Below, one piece after another: positions 19,311 through 24,401 of a DNA stretch of 24,401 nucleotides. Location of the stretch: assembly GCA_008931825.1 (NCBI GenBank), contig QXVZ01014598.1, positions 1-24,401 on the forward strand, written 5' to 3'. The position numbers and the translations under genes were made by a program. The notes beneath the pieces are model-generated. The model was not told the DNA's origin. It saw only the letters and a list, made by a program, of their open reading frames with translations, and made no database searches. The stretch is from Phallusia fumigata. Taxonomy: Eukaryota > Chordata > Ascidiacea > Phlebobranchia > Ascidiidae. The first letter of the stretch is position 1. Every line of letters starts with the position of its first letter.

Positions 19311-19799
19311 CTTTATGAAAAGTTTTTCTAATATCTTTCGATAAATATCAAGTTTCAGATGATACACAGGTTATGTGCATGCCTGGGCAGTTGTGAGGCA
19401 AAATCGTCTCAGAAGACCTCGACAGATTGATAGATTTAACGAAAACAGAACGATGGTGCTCGGTGTAGTTTGTTAGCGAGGTTGTCTTTATATTTTGTTG
19501 ATGTATCTGGAGTAATTAGGCAAAGTAAAGTGGAAAACTGTGACATAAGAAAATGTGGCCCCATATGTAGGAACTTGCACTGCTGGAAAAGTATTTTTAG
19601 TCAGTTTAGAATCGGCTTTAAAATGTGTTTCTCGACATTGATAAAGTCACTGCGTAGTTATCGGCATTGTACAGAAGCAAAAGAAACTGGAACAATTGAA
19701 CATGCTACAGAAACAATAAGCACGGACTTGAAAAATCACTTGATTAAAAACAAACCGCCAGAGAGCTTGTGTATTACGAATACATTGTAATGATATTTT

Positions 19800-22500
19800 A
19801 TGTTTTACGTTTCGTAAAAACAACGACACAAACGATAATACGTGCCATATTTGTTTTTAACCAGAACGCAGTTTGCTGTGTATTTGTTTTTACCCAAATT
19901 CAACCTTACTGTACAGTTTAGAAATTGGAAAAGGGACCTAACCGCTTTCGCCCTACCTGACTACCCCCATGTTTGAGAGATTAAGTTAAGTATTTGCGAA
20001 ATTAGGTTTTATAATTTACCCGTTCACCTCTTGCCACTGGGTTGCCCTTTCTGCGCTTCTTGGATTCAATCAGGCCAATTATAAACACAGTGAGAATTCA
20101 ACATAAGAATGGTTACTTAGAATGGTTCTGAAAACAACATAAAATCCACCTAAAAATGATAAAAGAACACAACATTAATCCGTTAAAGCAGATATTTGGA
20201 GGTTTTTGCACTGATCAAGTCAATTTACAGAATTAAACCGCCTTCACAATTTTAAAGCAAGTTGATTATGTAAGCAGACGTTCTGTTGCATCACCACAGA
20301 TGGGAAGGCATTCAAAGTAACTTGATCGCAGGCAAACTCCTTTCTCACAGCTACCTGTCGTGCATGAGACCAGCATTTCTGACCTCACTTGCGCAACGAT
20401 ATCAAATATTCAGCAAGAAAAACAAGCAACTGGCCACAAACTACTTTTCTCCATTCCCGGTATTACTGGCATCAACCCATATTGAATTTACTGCATTCGG
20501 CATATGTTTATTATAAAATGGCATTTTACTGGGCTTACATAACGCTCATAAACCTGTAACAAGACACTGAGATGTTCGGACTGATAGACGTTAACAGCAT
20601 AACCAGTAGCACAACCTTGTTTCTACCGGAATGTTGCTAATCCAGTTTTCTGCACTTAACTGCTCCATGTGATTGAAACTTTACAAACTTTTGTCAACGT
20701 TAGTGGATTTTTAAGGTTCGTCGTTTTCCATCATTCGGAAAATTGCAATTTTTTGTCTTTATTTGTGATCATTGAATTGTAAGGCATATGACGTTGGCAC
20801 AATTGGTCAATTATGGAAAACAAACTTGCATTTGTGCGGTAAGTTCTAGTTATAAGTTGTGTTAAAATAAGCCCAAAGTGAAAGCAAACAGCATTTACTT
20901 TTTCTATTAGTACATGTTTTTCAATTTTGGTTTGGGAGGCATAAGTGATAATTTTTTAACAGTTAGTTTTCAAAACACATAAATGTTTTACAAAATACAG
21001 GTTTTATGTAGCTTATGTAGTTTTTAGTCTTATTCATAAGGTCGAATCATACAAGTTTGCGAAAAACTGTTTTAAAAATATTAAAGGTGTGTTTGGTTGG
21101 TTTAAAAAAAGTCTGGATGCATTTGCTTTTTGCGAAACTCTGTGCCAACTACATTTGTATTTTTTAGAACGGTTTAAACTGAAGATGTGTTTAAGGTGTT
21201 GGTGCAAAAATTTTTGTTTTTTAAACTAAAAGCGACAATTGAGGTAGGATCTAGTGGCATGCATGTCTATGTGCATGGGTCAGCCATTTTGTTCGAAATT
21301 GTTTCGAATAACTCGAATTTAACTGTATGTTGAGATTGAGAAGAATGTTTTGAGACATATTAGTGATGTTTAATATTTTTGGTTCATAAAGCCAATTGTG
21401 GATTCTTCACGTAAATTTTAACATATTTTATTTTTTGACGGATAAAATAAACGGTGACATTTCAAACAACTTAAAATGTAAAAAAACAAATATTCTAATC
21501 TTTTTTCCCAAAACGCCCCTTTATTTTATTTGCACAACATGGAAGTTTACGCAAAACGTTTTTGACCGCGAAAACTGTTAATTTGCCTCAACAGCTCGCA
21601 GCAAAGTGGCATAACCACCTTTCCTAGAATCCCCACAACAAACTGGCAACATCTGTGCGGGCTTAAAAGTCAGGGCGACGTTAGGAGTTCAGAACTTTCA
21701 TTAAAGTATGGTCATGATGTTGTTACTTTACAATTTTAAATTGTTGCAAAAATGGAAATAATTCTCAATTTGTGTTTTGACCGAATTTGTCTGCACCCCT
21801 AAACTTTGCACGTTGTTAACGCAGTAATTTCATCATCCGTGTGATTCACTAACCTCTCGATAATCCAAAGTGAAAACATTTAAACTATGAGTGAGAGAAA
21901 CCAAGAGTAAAAGAGTTCACCGTGGGTCGCTATGTGCTGAAAAATAATTGTAGTCAGAAAAGTAGTTTTTGTCAAACGCCTCATAATGCAATTTATATTT
22001 GAGGCAATAAGTTAAAAAGATCAAAGCTGTAGAAAATAATTTTGGAGGTTTTTTCATGTGCAGTGCATGATTTTAACGATTTATAAAGGCACATGGAGCT
22101 TGATTAAGGTAAAAAAATGATGCAAACCAATTATGCATCGCAACAGTAAAACATTTGTGTGTTGTCTGAAACAGGACACATGAAAACAGCAAAAGTACCA
22201 CAAGAGAAAAAACATGTTCGTCGCTGCACGCTTGTGTAGTTGAAAAAATTATTGGAGCGTCGATCGCAATAAATAACGAAAATTCGTTAATTATTACAGC
22301 ATCAATGAAAAGTGAGATCGCGCAGTATCGCACTTATTTAAAATAGAAGTAATAAATCAAAATTTTGTATTATAACTCTTGTCGAACGTATGCGAGAATA
22401 CGTATTTTGGTGTAAAGTATTTTCAAATAATCTTGTGGACCGCATTATAAGATTTGGCAGGTTGTATGTTTTGTAGGTCTGGTCGAAAGTAACCGTTGGG
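19800..22500. other. AT-rich intergenic sequence
   Basis: No open frame longer than about 90 codons, no splice-bounded exon and no clear repeat array. T-rich runs dominate 20900-21250. I see no gene here. Confidence 0.5.
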
Positions 22501-22526
22501 TTGGTAGCGTAATTCGACTGACTCAC

Positions 22527-22550
22527 CAAATCTTTTCTTTTTCTCCCCAT
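22527..22550 (-). other. Possible tiny first coding exon (MGRKRKDL)
   Basis: The minus strand reads ATG then GRKRKDL and meets GTGAGT, a good donor core but in TG|GTGAGT context. A very basic N-terminus followed by a donor resembles a first exon, but no partner exon could be found downstream. Very tentative. Confidence 0.12.
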
Positions 22551-22559
22551 GCTGCCGTG

Positions 22560-24401
22560 ATTACAACTGACAGCTTTTTCACATCGGAGATTTCGGTTCT
22601 AGATAAACAAAAATCACTTTAAATGACTCACACTGACCGGTTTCGATGAGTGAGCGTCAAAATAAAGTCATCTGAGAATTTTTTGCCAGTCCGAACGCAA
22701 AAAAAAGGATTTGATATTTGTGCGTTGGACGCCCGGTTTAACATCGCAATGCTTATCTCATGTGGCAAGCTTATAGAAATAATTAAAACAGCTATTTTCC
22801 AAACGGAAATAAGTTTGCACCGAAATATTGTCTTGTAAAAAGTTTAACTCTACAATTAGGTGAATCGTGTACGCAATATTTCGCTGCCAATAACTAAAAT
22901 CAGAATCCACCTCTTTTTTTTGTGTGGTAACGACTGAAGCTCCGCATTGAATAGCGACTTTATTTGAAAATCACAAAAACCATTCCATAGTTTTTGTTTT
23001 AAAGTCATGTATATTTTGCACATGCGGTTTTTAGGTATGTGATAAAATATATCATCTTAACATCTTGGTAGATTTTCTTTTTTAACAAAACTGATATTCT
23101 GCTAGCTCAAATAATAGAAAATATCGCGATTTTTATGCAACCTCCGGTGAAATTAACTTTAATATGGGCAAACCAGCACCCGGACCCGTAAAAACTCAGG
23201 AAATATTTGTCGTTTTAATGGAAAAACGCGTGTGATTCACTGAGAGTTTCAACACACATAAACATTGGAGGAAAACAAAATACCGCAACAAGTTTAGGTA
23301 ACCGCGTTTCGTCCAAGCGGGTCGGATTGTTAGGAGAAAAGGATTTTTGTCAGGTGTAGATGTCAGCTTGTTTGCCAAAAACTACTAAGTCTTTAGGTAA
23401 GGTTGGTTTGACTGCTGTTATCATTTTGTAGATCGGAAATATTTCTCAATATTAAGTTTAGGTAAACAACTCACAGTTTTAAATAGGCTCAATGAGAAGA
23501 TCTAAGAAAATCTAGCTTACCCACAATCAAGTACTGGTTTGTATATTCTGATCAAGAAATTTGATGAAGTTTATTTGCAATGCTTGTAGTTGTTGTTGCA
23601 TAAGAAACGTGTTTGTCGTGTACTGCTGCATCACAAAGTCACTGAACTGTTGTTAATTTCCAAACTCCAACCTGATTTGGTGAAATTTCGCCAGAAACTA
23701 CAGAACTAGTACCAACTTTGTCAGCAAGAATATACAGCTAAGTTTACGACAGTAAACATGACGGTTGGTTCATATCAGTGTAAAACACAGGCCAAAAAGA
23801 CACATGTAAACAAAACTTCTTTACAGATTTTGACAAACCTAATATTTCTAATTGTTGGTTTACATAAGGTCACATGACTAGCAGGAGCATTGCGGTTGGT
23901 TAAACTGATTTATCCTTTAAATTTGTGAAAATTGTGTATAGGTTGTGCTTTTTAGACTCCGTTTTATATGCGGTACCATATCCCTGGTAGTCAAAAGTAC
24001 AGTAACTTGAGAAAGATCCAAACAATATGTAACAACATTTACAAACATCTAGACCCCAAACATGATGCTAAAATTAAAACTGGGCCATCTGCTTCCTTTG
24101 CAAAGGTTTCTGAGAGACGACGTCGTAACACCCAGAGGTTATCTGGGTTCGGAACGCAAATGTATCTCGATGTGTTGATGACAAACAATGTGAGAACAAA
24201 GATCAGGAAGTTGTAAAATGTGGACAATGTGGGTTTGTTTGTTTCATATTTTTCTTGGGGGCGGACAGCGTTGGAAAGGTTATTCGGGTTCGTTTGTGAC
24301 GTGTTATTTTTGAGCTGAATCGTTCACCTGCGAAGGGAATCAAAGTAAAGTATCAACATTACAACTCTTGCCCTGGGATTTGTACGCGCAACCTTCTGTT
24401 T
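22560..24401. other. AT-rich intergenic sequence at the right edge
   Basis: No gene is supported. The plus-strand frame at 23968-24216 (82 codons) and its minus-strand counterpart overlap, and neither has recognisable motifs or convincing splice sites. Confidence 0.4.

Noticed and set aside
19470..19790. 106-codon plus-strand open frame, the longest in the right half apart from the main gene's exons
   Set aside because: No recognisable motif, AT-rich codon use, overlapped by an opposite frame, and no convincing promoter or splice sites. A frame of this length is expected by chance.
21590..21660. 24-codon minus-strand ORF beginning MLPVCCGDSRKGG after a CAG
   Set aside because: Protein-like and preceded by an acceptor-like CAG, but it ends in TAA after 24 codons and has no usable donor, so it is too short to support.
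1..24401. CRISPR array, prokaryotic operon or integrated virus
   Set aside because: There are no regular spaced repeats, no ribosome-binding-site-led gene runs and no polymerase, capsid or integrase-like frames.

Overview
The window is nuclear DNA of a multicellular animal, most likely an ascidian tunicate of the genus Ciona. Three things point there: one long gene split by many short GT-AG introns (65 to 764 nt) in AT-rich DNA; tRNA-like elements of SINE type in the introns; and an exact 16-base match to the Ciona trans-spliced leader as I recall it (6713-6728). The species is an inference, since no database could be searched. Nothing prokaryotic or viral is visible.

Positions 741-15165 on the minus strand hold a single protein-coding gene, the only gene I can support firmly. 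I rebuilt 29 coding exons by hand. Every junction has GT/AG ends and compatible phase, and the total is 4461 nt, or 1486 codons plus a stop, with no internal stop. The product has a basic Ser/Arg/Pro-rich head (about residues 1-107), a very long coiled-coil rod (about 110-1160, exons 4-25) and a disordered Ser/Pro-rich and partly acidic tail (about 1176-1486). It ends in Ser-Ser-Leu-Val, a class I PDZ-ligand pattern. This is the layout of cytoskeletal or centrosomal scaffold proteins, but I do not recognise the ortholog and give no gene symbol. An in-frame TAA just inside intron 27, followed by two AATAAA motifs, could give a second isoform of 1359 residues without the last 127 residues of the long form.

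Upstream (to the right), 15168-24401 is about 9.2 kb with no firmly supported gene. It contains a plausible non-coding 5' exon (16567-16671) next to CRE-type palindromes, a tRNA/SINE-like repeat (about 17700-17935), a 51-codon exon-like open segment (18223-18375), a GAGTT microsatellite, an 18-bp tandem array with an inverted copy (18660-18824), and a CpG-dense patch (about 19186-19310). The rest is AT-rich sequence in which I see nothing.

Downstream (to the left), 1-740 holds the 3' UTR, poly(A) signals and AT-rich intergenic DNA. Two palindromic octamers, TGACGTCA (7 copies) and TCACGTGA (4 copies), are far commoner than composition predicts and mostly lie in or beside coding exons.
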